Shown here in pieces: positions 1 to 5,864 of a DNA stretch of 5,864 bases. The notes under the pieces are model-generated. The model was not told the DNA's origin. It made no database searches and saw only the letters and a list, made by a program, of their open reading frames with translations. Numbering within the stretch: position 1 is the stretch's first letter; each line of letters begins with the position of its first letter. Location of the stretch: the NCBI GenBank assembly GCA_947480815.1, contig CANKEA010000087.1, positions 1 to 5,864 on the forward strand, written 5' to 3'. Both the position numbers and the translations under genes were made by a program. The DNA is from Caulobacterales bacterium. GTDB lineage: Bacteria > Pseudomonadota > Alphaproteobacteria > Caulobacterales > Caulobacteraceae.

Positions 1-1839
1 CCAGGCGGCGGTCTCATTGGGCGATATTTCTACCGTGCCGAAGAAGGAGGGATCGAGCAGGGCGTCGAGCGCGCCTGGACGTTTGGCGAGCGTGGTCGCC
101 AACTTGGGCGCATAGGCCATGACCCGCACCACCAGCTCAAGCAGACGCGGCTGGGCTAAAAACAGAGACTGCACCCCGACGCTAGAGCTAAGTGAGGCGA
201 AAAAGTCGCCAAAGCGGCGGAAGGCATCGTCGGCATTGCCGTTTGCGTGGCAAGCTTCAAGCAGGCGCGGGGCCAAGCGGGTGAACAGCTCGCGGCTGCG
301 CGCAGTGCGCGTGGCGTTGACGCGGCCGAAGTGCCAGCCGCGGATATCCTGGCTGACACGCGCGGGATCGGAAAAGCCCATGCGTTTTAAGGTGGCAAGG
401 GTTTCGGGATCATCGTCGACGCCGGTGAAAACAAGGCTGCCAAAACGCGACGACAGCGCCTCCTCGCCAGCGAAGAGCTTGCCATAGCGGGAGTTGACGC
501 GGCGAAGCATGGCGCCGACTTCGCGGTCAAAGGCGGGCAAGCTGGAACGGCCCCACAGAGCAGCCACGCGTGTGCGGTCGGCGTCCCGTTCCGGCAGGCG
601 GTGGGTCTGTTCATCGGCCAGCATCTGCACGCGATGCTCTAGGGCGCGAAGGTCATGGTAGGCCGCACTCAGCTCGGCCGCGGCAGCTGACTCGACATGG
701 CCAGCGGTGGTCAGCGCCGCCAGAGCGTCCAGGGTGCGCGGACTGCGGAGGTTCGGCTGGCGGCCGCCAAGAATCAGTTGCTGGGTCTGGACGAAGAACT
801 CGATCTCGCGAATCCCGCCCCGGCCAAGCTTGAGGTCGTGGCCCTTAGCCTCAAGGCGCTCATCGGTCTTGTAGGCATGGATCTGGCGCTTGATGGAATG
901 GATGTCTGAAATGGCACCGAAGTCGAGATTACGCCGCCAGATGAAGGCCTGCATGGCCTTGAGGAAGGCTTGCGCGCGCGGGATGTCGCCGCCCACCGCC
1001 CGCGCCTTGATGAAGGCGGCGCGCTCCCAGTTCTGGCCGACACTTTCATAGTAATCCATCGCCGAGACGACACTGACTGCCAGGGGCGTGGACCCTGGAT
1101 CGGGACGCAGACGAAGGTCGGTGCGGAAGACGTAACCCGCCTCGGTACGGTCCTGCAGAGTCTGCACGATGGCCTTGGCGAGGCGCACGGCGACCACCGC
1201 CCTCTCGGCTCCCTCGGTCAGGAGCATGGCGGCGGGCTCGTAGAAGATGCAGATGTCGATGTCGCTGGAATAGTTCAGTTCGAACGCGCCCTGTTTGCCC
1301 ATCGCGATACAGAACAGGCCCGGAACCGGACCCTGCGCCCCGGACGGCGGGGGATTGAGCGTTCCGCGTTCCTGCTCCGCTCTGGCGGCGAGACCCAAGG
1401 CGACTTCCAGGGCGACGTCAGCGAAGTGGGTCAGGGCGGCGGTGACTGCGTTCAGATCCCAGACGCCGCCGAGGTCACACAGGGCGGTAAGTAGGTGCAG
1501 ATCGGCCTTCAGGTCGCGAAGGGTCTTGCGGCCAGCCTCTTGCGCCTGGCCACCGACGATCCTTGCAGCGACAAGGATCTCATCCAGGTGCGCCAACGGA
1601 TCGTTTTCAAGGATGGCGCGCAGGCTGTTCGGGCGACGACGTGCCAGGCTGAAGAGATAGGGCGATGCAGCGAAAACCGGCGCCAGGGCCGGCCAGACGG
1701 GGTCCAGCAGTGGCAGCCAGCCGTGCTTCTCAGCCGCCTTGGCCAGCGTATCGCGCGCCCGTTCCGCCGCGATCGTATCGGTAACGGGCCCGCACGGGGT
1801 TAGTGTGTCGGCAAGCCGGGGAAGGCCCCGGTTTGTCAT
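1..1839 (-). CDS. glnE: Bifunctional glutamine synthetase adenylyltransferase/deadenylylase, 3'-truncated by window edge
   Basis: GlnE is a cytoplasmic enzyme that attaches AMP to, or removes it from, a tyrosine of glutamine synthetase, and so tunes nitrogen assimilation in response to PII protein and glutamine. I translated the minus strand from the ATG at 1837-1839 and found 613 uninterrupted codons to the window edge. The N-terminal nucleotidyltransferase (deadenylylating) domain is recognisable. It has GKQGAFELNYSSDID at residues 181-195 with the metal-binding pair D193 and D195, then RTDLRLRPDP at 239-248, and the family hallmark KLGRGGIREIEFFVQ at 337-351. Residues from about 440 on belong to the helical linker region. 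Family members are usually about 950-1000 residues long, so the C-terminal adenylylating domain should lie beyond position 1. The start is well bounded: an in-frame TGA lies at 1864-1866 and there is no other start codon between it and the ATG. The gene begins 10 bases after the protease stop codon, without a clear Shine-Dalgarno sequence. The leucine or methionine I would expect in GKxG is glutamine here (Q183). Confidence 0.96.
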   Translation of the reverse strand, partial: MTNRGLPRLADTLTPCGPVTDTIAAERARDTLAKAAEKHGWLPLLDPVWPALAPVFAASPYLFSLARRRPNSLRAILENDPLAHLDEILVAARIVGGQAQEAGRKTLRDLKADLHLLTALCDLGGVWDLNAVTAALTHFADVALEVALGLAARAEQERGTLNPPPSGAQGPVPGLFCIAMGKQGAFELNYSSDIDICIFYEPAAMLLTEGAERAVVAVRLAKAIVQTLQDRTEAGYVFRTDLRLRPDPGSTPLAVSVVSAMDYYESVGQNWERAAFIKARAVGGDIPRAQAFLKAMQAFIWRRNLDFGAISDIHSIKRQIHAYKTDERLEAKGHDLKLGRGGIREIEFFVQTQQLILGGRQPNLRSPRTLDALAALTTAGHVESAAAAELSAAYHDLRALEHRVQMLADEQTHRLPERDADRTRVAALWGRSSLPAFDREVGAMLRRVNSRYGKLFAGEEALSSRFGSLVFTGVDDDPETLATLKRMGFSDPARVSQDIRGWHFGRVNATRTARSRELFTRLAPRLLEACHANGNADDAFRRFGDFFASLSSSVGVQSLFLAQPRLLELVVRVMAYAPKLATTLAKRPGALDALLDPSFFGTVEISPNETAAW

Positions 1840-1849
1840 GAAAAACGGA
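1840..1849 (-). other. degP-glnE junction, 10-base spacer without Shine-Dalgarno
   Basis: The bases between the degP TAG and the glnE ATG read TCCGTTTTTC on the minus strand. They contain no purine-rich ribosome-binding site. The nearest AAGG lies inside the end of degP, about 20 bases before the ATG, which is too far to be a normal site. There is no room for a terminator or promoter. I infer that glnE is translated by ribosomes finishing degP (coupling or reinitiation), unless a promoter lies inside the end of degP. Confidence 0.6.
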
Positions 1850-3400
1850 CTAGCCGTCGACCTTCAGCGTGCGGAAGCCCGGACGGCCGCCACTGAAAAC
1901 CCCAATCGTGACATTGGCACGGCCGGCCTTTTTGGCGGCATCAGCCGCCGCCGTGACCTCGTCAAGGCTGGTGACGGGACGGGTATTAATACTGGTGATC
2001 ACGTCCCCGCGCTTGAGACCCTTGTCGGCCGCATCCGAGCCGGCCTTGACCGAGTCGACCGCCAGACCCTTGACCCCGGCGTCGAGTTTCAGCCGATCAC
2101 GCGCCGCATCGTCGAGCGGCGTCAGCAACATGCCAAGAACTGGCGCGCGCTTTGCGGCCAGCGGGGCAGAACCCTTTGGTGTGCCGTTGTCATTACCGTC
2201 GGTACGGGCGGCCAATTCCTGCTCACTGGGCCGGGTGCCGGACTTTATGGCTATGCCGATGCGGGCCTTGTCGCGGATCACGGCCAGCTTAATAACGTCT
2301 CCCGGATGACCCTTGGCCACTTCGCGGGTCAATTCCGAGCTATTCTTGATGGCAACATCATTGACCGAGATGACGATATCGCCCGGACGAAGGCCGCCAC
2401 GCTCGGCAGGACCGCCGGGGATTAGGGCGGCGACGATAGCACCGCGTTGGTCGCCCAGGCCCTGCGCCTCGGCCATATCGGCGGTGAAGGGCTGGATATT
2501 GGCACCAATATAGCCACGGGTAATCTTGCCGCCGCTGATCAGCTGGCTTGTGATGGAGTCGACCACGTCGGCAGGAATGGCGAAGCCGATGCCGACCGAT
2601 CCGCCGGAAGGTGAGAAGATGGCGGTGTTGACCCCAACCACCCGACCATAGATGTCGAATGAGGGGCCGCCGCTATTGCCGCGATTGATGGGGGCGTCGA
2701 TCTGAATGTAGTCCACAAAATTTGACGAACTGTCACCCAGATCACGGCCGTAAGCCGAGATGATGCCGGCCGTCGCCGTGCCCCCCAGGCCGAACGGGTT
2801 GCCGACAGTGATCACCCAGTCACCGACGCGCGGCTTGGCCGACTTTTCGAAATCAACGAAGGTGAACTTCACTTTTTTTGGATTTTCCACCTGTAGCACG
2901 GCGAGGTCGGTGCCCTCGTCGCGGCCCAGCACGGTGGCCTTGAATTCACGGCCATCCTTCAGCGTGACCTTGATGTCTTCCGCCTTCTCCACCACGTGGT
3001 TGTTGGTTACCACATAGCCGTCGCGCGAGATGAAGAAGCCCGAGCCCGAAGACTGCTGCTTGCGCGGCGTGGCAGGCTCATCACCATTACCGCCGCGCGG
3101 CACGATGCCGAACGGCAGGCCTTCCAGGCCCGGAATCTTGCGCACATCAGCGGGCTCCATTGCGCTGGTGACGTCGATCGACACCACAGCCGGAGATACA
3201 CGCTCGAAGATATCGGCGAATGACAGTGGCGACCCCGGCGGCGGAGCAAACAGGGGCGCGGCGGCGGCCGAAGTCAGTTGCGGCGCCGCCGCAGCGGCGG
3301 GGGTCATCCGAAGCCCGACACCGGCCATAGCGGCAGCAGCAACGCCAACACCGGCGACAGCCCCAGCGACGAAACCCCGTTTGCGTGCGGACATGCTCAT
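1850..3400 (-). CDS. degP: Do/HtrA-family periplasmic serine endoprotease, two PDZ domains
   Basis: This 516-residue protein is a trypsin-fold protease and chaperone of the DegP/DegQ/MucD family, which degrades or refolds damaged envelope proteins. A hydrophobic Ala/Val/Gly segment at residues 10-30, after the basic start ARKR, looks like a signal peptide or membrane anchor. A low-complexity Ala/Pro stretch follows to about residue 57. The protease domain spans roughly 60-290 and has all three catalytic residues: H135 in VTNNHVV, D165 in GTDLAVLQV, and S243 in INRGNSGGPSFD. PDZ1 starts near GYIGANIQPF (297-306) and runs to about 388. A polar linker at about 389-418 leads to PDZ2 (about 420-515). 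The full domain set and length are normal for the family. The region before the active site (residues about 82-117) is a charged, Gly/Pro-rich loop without cysteines. The gene follows ccmH across a 228-base gap and is nearly fused to glnE. DegP, DegQ and MucD cannot be told apart confidently from this sequence alone. A second in-frame ATG at residue 3 is an alternative start. Confidence 0.97.
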   Translation of the reverse strand: MSMSARKRGFVAGAVAGVGVAAAAMAGVGLRMTPAAAAAPQLTSAAAAPLFAPPPGSPLSFADIFERVSPAVVSIDVTSAMEPADVRKIPGLEGLPFGIVPRGGNGDEPATPRKQQSSGSGFFISRDGYVVTNNHVVEKAEDIKVTLKDGREFKATVLGRDEGTDLAVLQVENPKKVKFTFVDFEKSAKPRVGDWVITVGNPFGLGGTATAGIISAYGRDLGDSSSNFVDYIQIDAPINRGNSGGPSFDIYGRVVGVNTAIFSPSGGSVGIGFAIPADVVDSITSQLISGGKITRGYIGANIQPFTADMAEAQGLGDQRGAIVAALIPGGPAERGGLRPGDIVISVNDVAIKNSSELTREVAKGHPGDVIKLAVIRDKARIGIAIKSGTRPSEQELAARTDGNDNGTPKGSAPLAAKRAPVLGMLLTPLDDAARDRLKLDAGVKGLAVDSVKAGSDAADKGLKRGDVITSINTRPVTSLDEVTAAADAAKKAGRANVTIGVFSGGRPGFRTLKVDG

Positions 3401-3404
3401 TTGA

Positions 3405-3410
3405 CTTCCC
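3405..3410 (-). promoter_or_regulatory. Possible ribosome-binding site of degP
   Basis: The minus strand reads GGGAAG, followed by four bases and the ATG at 3400. A second in-frame ATG at 3392-3394 sits ten bases from the same motif. The spacing is short for the first start and slightly long for the second, so either could be used. The proteins would differ by only two residues at the signal peptide end. Confidence 0.45.
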
Positions 3411-3500
3411 CGTTCCGGCGACGCGGCCAGACTCTTTCAAACCCAACACTTAGGCCACGTACCGAAGTTCGCAACGGTTTGACGACGCCGAACGCAATGA

Positions 3501-3523
3501 TTTTCAATTGGATCAATTCAAAA
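3501..3523. promoter_or_regulatory. AT-rich near-palindrome, possible operator
   Basis: The pattern TTTTnAATTGnnnCAATTnAAAA is symmetric about position 3512. Nine of eleven base pairs match across the two arms. It lies about 100 bases upstream of the degP start in otherwise GC-rich DNA. The length and symmetry suit a site for a dimeric regulator, but I do not recognise it as the box of a named regulator. An AT-rich promoter element that happens to be symmetric is the alternative. Confidence 0.35.
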
Positions 3524-3542
3524 GCGTCTTGTACGATTGCAG

Positions 3543-3609
3543 ATCGCCTCAGCAGCTTATGATCGAAACACCGCTGCTTAGCGGCATGAAACCGGTTCCA
3601 GCAGGCGAT
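3543..3609 (-). terminator. Structured region after ccmH, possible weak terminator or attenuator
   Basis: Two arms, ATCGCCT at 3543-3549 and AGGCGAT at 3603-3609, are perfectly complementary over seven bases. Between them lie a perfect 5-bp stem with a 4-base loop (CCGCT/AGCGG, 3571-3584) and the palindrome AACCGGTT (3590-3597). On the transcribed strand the inner hairpin is followed by TGTTTCG, which is a poor U-tract, so this is not a classical strong intrinsic terminator. It begins about 20 bases after the ccmH stop. Partial read-through from the ccm genes into degP is therefore possible. Confidence 0.3.
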
Positions 3610-3628
3610 TTTTAAGCGCAATTGGAGG

Positions 3629-4075
3629 CTAGTCTGGTGCTTGATCGAGGACCGACTGCAACCGGCGCTCTTCCTCTGGACTGAGGGCCGCCGCTGTTTC
3701 CCGCCGCCGCGACACGTAGGCGAGGCCGCCTAGCCCGCCCAGCACCAGCAGGAACGGGCCCAGCCATAGCAGAGCATTGCCCATATCGAAGGGAGGCTTC
3801 AGCAGTACAAACGCGCCATAGCGGGCGGTAAGGAAGTCGAGCACATCCTTGTCGCTACGCCCGGCGGAGACCTGCTCGCGCACAATACGGCGCAGGTCAG
3901 CGGCTAATGGGGCCAGGGAATCGTCAATCGACTCGTTTTGACAGACCAGACAGCGGATTTCGCTGAACAGGGCCTTGGCGCGGTGCTCGGCCACGGGGTC
4001 GACCAGACGCTCTGCCGGGTCAGCGGCGGCCCCCATACAGGCAACCGCAGCCAGTAGGAGCAGCAGGCGCTTCAT
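3629..4075 (-). CDS. ccmH: Cytochrome c maturation protein CcmH (CycL)
   Basis: This 148-residue protein belongs to the CcmH/CycL family. These thiol-redox proteins are anchored in the inner membrane with the active site in the periplasm, where they help keep the CxxCH cysteines of apocytochromes reduced for haem attachment with CcmF. A signal peptide occupies about residues 1-18 (MKRLLLLLAAVACMGAA). The diagnostic motif RCLVCQN is at 41-47, with the redox pair C42 and C45. A helical-bundle domain follows, then a membrane segment at about 101-120 (ALLWLGPFLLVLGGLGGLAY) and a short charged C-terminal tail. The length matches the short form typical where the TPR partner CcmI is encoded separately. 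The start is set by ATGA: the ATG at 4073-4075 overlaps the ccmF stop by four bases and is immediately followed by the signal peptide. An upstream ATG at 4219 in the same frame would prepend residues lacking any signal character and would lie deep inside ccmF. Confidence 0.96.
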   Translation of the reverse strand: MKRLLLLLAAVACMGAAADPAERLVDPVAEHRAKALFSEIRCLVCQNESIDDSLAPLAADLRRIVREQVSAGRSDKDVLDFLTARYGAFVLLKPPFDMGNALLWLGPFLLVLGGLGGLAYVSRRRETAAALSPEEERRLQSVLDQAPD

Positions 4076-5864
4076 GCGGAAACCGGCAGCTTTTTCCGCG
4101 CCGGAGCCGCCAGCCGCAGCCGCCGGTCGGATAACGATAACGCTCCGCCCAGGGCCATCAGAAAAGGCCCGGAAAAGATCAGCCGAACCCACGGATTGAC
4201 ATAGGCTCGCACCAGCCATGCCGGACCGCCTTCGGCCCCCTGGCGGCGCTCGCCGAGCACCAAATAGATGTGATCAAGCCCGCGACCGCAGATGCCGACC
4301 TCTGAAGTCGTCTGGCCGCCAGCGGGATAGAAGCGGCGTTCCGGTGCGGCCCTACAGACAATTGTTCCGTCCGCCTTAGTGACCACCAGGGGGCCGCGCT
4401 CGGCAATGTAGTTGGGTCCGTCAACCTGAGTCACCGCGCCCAGAGACACCTGGTAGACACCGAGCGCCATATGCCCTCCTTGCCCTAGGGCCTCAGCCGC
4501 CTCGACGCGCCAGCTGGTTTCGAAACTCGCCCCAAGCACGAAAACGCCCAGGCCGGCGTGGGCCAGGGCGACCCCATAGGCACCGCGCGGCAGGCCACAC
4601 AGGCGGCGCAGGGCCTCCGCCAGCGGAATGCGGAAAAGACGGGTCCGCTCAGCGAGTTCGACTGCCGCACCACCGATCAGCCAGGCACCCGCGCTAAGGC
4701 CCAGGCAAGCCAGGGCCTTACGCGGCGAGACCAGGAGTAGACCCAGGATGGCGGTTCCAGCAGCGGCAGCGGCGGCGGCCCACAGGCGCTGTAGGGCACC
4801 CCTGGCGTCTGCGCGCTTCCAGCTGAGCAGCGGGCCAAGCGGGATCAGAACAATCGCCACGGCCATCAGCGGGATGAAGGTTAAGTTGAAATAGGGCGGG
4901 CCAACCGACACGGTCTCGCCGCCCATGGCTTCGCGGATCAGCGGATAGAGCGTACCAAGGAGGACGGTGGCGGCACAGGCGGTCAGCAGGATATTGTTGA
5001 CCACCATAGCGCTCTCACGGCTCACCGGGGCGAAGACGCCACCGGGCTTGAGCGCCGGGGCACGCCAGGCAAAGAGGGCAAAGCCCGAACCGGCGGTTAC
5101 GCCCAGGATCGACAGCAACAGGATGCCGCGCGCCGGATCGACGGCGAAAGAGTGCACACTGGTCAGCACACCCGAGCGCACCAGGAACCCACCCAACATG
5201 GAGAAGGTGAAGCCCAGTAGCGCCAGGAACACCGTCCAGCCCGGCAGGGCGCCGCGCTTTTCTGTGACAATGGCCGAGTGCAGCAGGGCCGCGCCAGCCA
5301 GCCAAGGCATGAAGCTGGCGTTCTCGACCGGGTCCCAGAACCACCAGCCGCCCCAGCCCAGTTCGTAGTAGGCCCAGAATGCGCCCAGCGTGATACCGAC
5401 CGTGAGCAGCGACCAGGCCATCAGGGTCCACGGCCGCACCCAGCGCGCCCAGGCCGTATCGATCTTACCTTCAATCAGGGCGGCGACGGCGAAGGCAAAC
5501 ACCACCGAGAACCCGACATAGCCGGAATAGAGAATTGGCGGATGGGCGGCGAGTGCCGGGTCTTGCAGCAAGGGATTGAGCGAATTGCCCTCGACGGGGG
5601 TCTTCGCCTGCGCCAGGCGCCACATCGGATTGGAGGCCAGCACGGTGTAGCCCAAAAACAGCACGCCCAGAGCGCCCTGAACGCTGAGCACCAGAGCCTT
5701 GAGCCGCTGCGGCAGGCCGCGTCCAAACACAGCCACAGCCGAGCCATAGCCGGTGAGCATAAGGCACCACAGCAGGATTGAGCCCTCGTGGCTGCCCCAG
5801 GCCGCAGCCACCTTGTAGAGCATTGGCTTTTCGGTGTGCGAATTGGCGGCCACGTTGGCGACCG
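4072..5864 (-). CDS. ccmF: Cytochrome c haem lyase subunit CcmF (CycK), 5'-truncated by window edge
   Basis: CcmF is a polytopic inner-membrane protein that accepts haem from holo-CcmE and, with CcmH, ligates it to apocytochrome c. The frame is open to the right edge and 596 complete residues are visible. Taking the GTG codon at 5851-5853 as residue 1, the tryptophan-rich WWD motif is at 166-175 (GWGGWWFWDP). Four conserved histidines are at H104 (HPPILY), H192 (LLHSAI), H234 (SVHSF) and H432 (AHAGLG). The first three have the same spacing (88 and 42) as H173, H261 and H303 of the E. coli protein, which are paired with H491. Many hydrophobic segments agree with a multi-pass protein. A large soluble loop at about 445-550 precedes the last membrane segment. 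The spacing implies that roughly 65-70 residues lie beyond the window. The GTG is not the real start, because the frame continues upstream as VAN, giving the typical VANVAANSH sequence. The stop TGA overlaps the ccmH ATG. Confidence 0.97.
   Translation of the reverse strand, partial: VANVAANSHTEKPMLYKVAAAWGSHEGSILLWCLMLTGYGSAVAVFGRGLPQRLKALVLSVQGALGVLFLGYTVLASNPMWRLAQAKTPVEGNSLNPLLQDPALAAHPPILYSGYVGFSVVFAFAVAALIEGKIDTAWARWVRPWTLMAWSLLTVGITLGAFWAYYELGWGGWWFWDPVENASFMPWLAGAALLHSAIVTEKRGALPGWTVFLALLGFTFSMLGGFLVRSGVLTSVHSFAVDPARGILLLSILGVTAGSGFALFAWRAPALKPGGVFAPVSRESAMVVNNILLTACAATVLLGTLYPLIREAMGGETVSVGPPYFNLTFIPLMAVAIVLIPLGPLLSWKRADARGALQRLWAAAAAAAGTAILGLLLVSPRKALACLGLSAGAWLIGGAAVELAERTRLFRIPLAEALRRLCGLPRGAYGVALAHAGLGVFVLGASFETSWRVEAAEALGQGGHMALGVYQVSLGAVTQVDGPNYIAERGPLVVTKADGTIVCRAAPERRFYPAGGQTTSEVGICGRGLDHIYLVLGERRQGAEGGPAWLVRAYVNPWVRLIFSGPFLMALGGALSLSDRRLRLAAPARKKLPVSA

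Larger units (their letters stand above)
3401..3628 (-). other. Intergenic region between ccmH and degP
   Basis: This is the only non-coding stretch longer than a few bases. It is visibly more AT-rich than the genes, particularly at 3495-3530. From the ccmH side it holds a T/A-rich segment, a group of short inverted repeats (3543-3609), an AT-rich near-palindrome (3501-3523), and about 100 bases before the degP ATG. I see no convincing coding sequence and no clear -35/-10 pair. It is the natural place for a degP promoter, which would also serve glnE. Confidence 0.6.

Noticed and set aside
970..1494. Open plus-strand frame of 174 codons
   Set aside because: It lies entirely antisense to the strongly conserved nucleotidyltransferase part of glnE. 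The predicted protein has no recognisable motif, and GC-rich genes commonly leave long open frames on the opposite strand.
1739..2425. Open plus-strand frame of 228 codons spanning the degP-glnE junction
   Set aside because: It is antisense to the PDZ domains of degP and the start of glnE. Both of those have clear family motifs, and the plus-strand translation resembles no known protein.
3447..3475. GAACTT followed by TGTT upstream of degP, resembling an EcfG or sigma-E promoter
   Set aside because: The -35-like element lacks one consensus G, and the distance to a GTT-like -10 is about two bases too long for the EcfG consensus. The GGCCTAA resembling a sigma-E -10 is only about 8 bases away, which is too close.
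3629..4219. Longer 196-residue version of ccmH starting at 4219
   Set aside because: It would overlap ccmF by about 150 bases and put a polar extension before a perfect signal peptide. The ATGA start at 4075 is far more plausible.
4765..4790. GCG/GCC-rich low-complexity tract in ccmF
   Set aside because: It encodes a run of alanines (residues about 359-365) in a hydrophobic segment. This is ordinary for a GC-rich membrane protein gene and not a regulatory repeat.
5851..5853. GTG as the start of ccmF
   Set aside because: The frame continues upstream with VAN, giving the conserved VANVAANSH context. The expected 65-70 N-terminal residues, including the first membrane segments, would be missing.

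Overview
The window is a GC-rich stretch of ordinary bacterial chromosome. It carries four protein genes, all on the minus strand, and is densely coding apart from one gap of about 230 bases. Read in the direction of transcription (right to left), the order is ccmF (5' end outside the window), ccmH, a Do/HtrA-family serine protease (degP), and glnE (3' end outside the window). The order cytochrome c maturation genes, then degP, then glnE, with ccmF directly followed by ccmH and no ccmG between them, points to an alphaproteobacterium. It resembles the cycK-cycL-degP arrangement known from rhizobia. This assignment is inferred from gene order and protein character; no rRNA or marker gene is present, and genus cannot be determined.

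Right part (3629-5864): ccmF and ccmH encode the haem ligation module of System I cytochrome c biogenesis. CcmF handles haem in the inner membrane through its WWD loop and four conserved histidines, all visible here. CcmH is a membrane-tethered thiol-redox protein with an RCxxC motif that acts on the apocytochrome CxxCH cysteines. Their ends overlap by four bases (ATGA), so they are very probably co-transcribed and translationally coupled.

Middle (3401-3628): this is the only real intergenic space. It holds a 23-base AT-rich near-palindrome, which is a plausible operator, and a cluster of short inverted repeats just after ccmH that may end or attenuate the ccm transcript. I cannot identify a confident promoter, but this is where a degP promoter would be expected.

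Left part (1-3400): degP encodes a complete periplasmic protease with an intact His-Asp-Ser triad and two PDZ domains. Only ten bases after its stop codon, glnE begins. GlnE is the bifunctional enzyme that adenylylates and deadenylylates glutamine synthetase. The N-terminal 613 residues are visible; the C-terminal adenylyltransferase half lies beyond the left edge. The spacing implies that an envelope protein quality-control gene and a central nitrogen-control gene share a transcript. That pairing and the palindrome upstream are the most interesting points. I found no mobile element, CRISPR array, tRNA, rRNA or credible novel system, and no convincing plus-strand gene.
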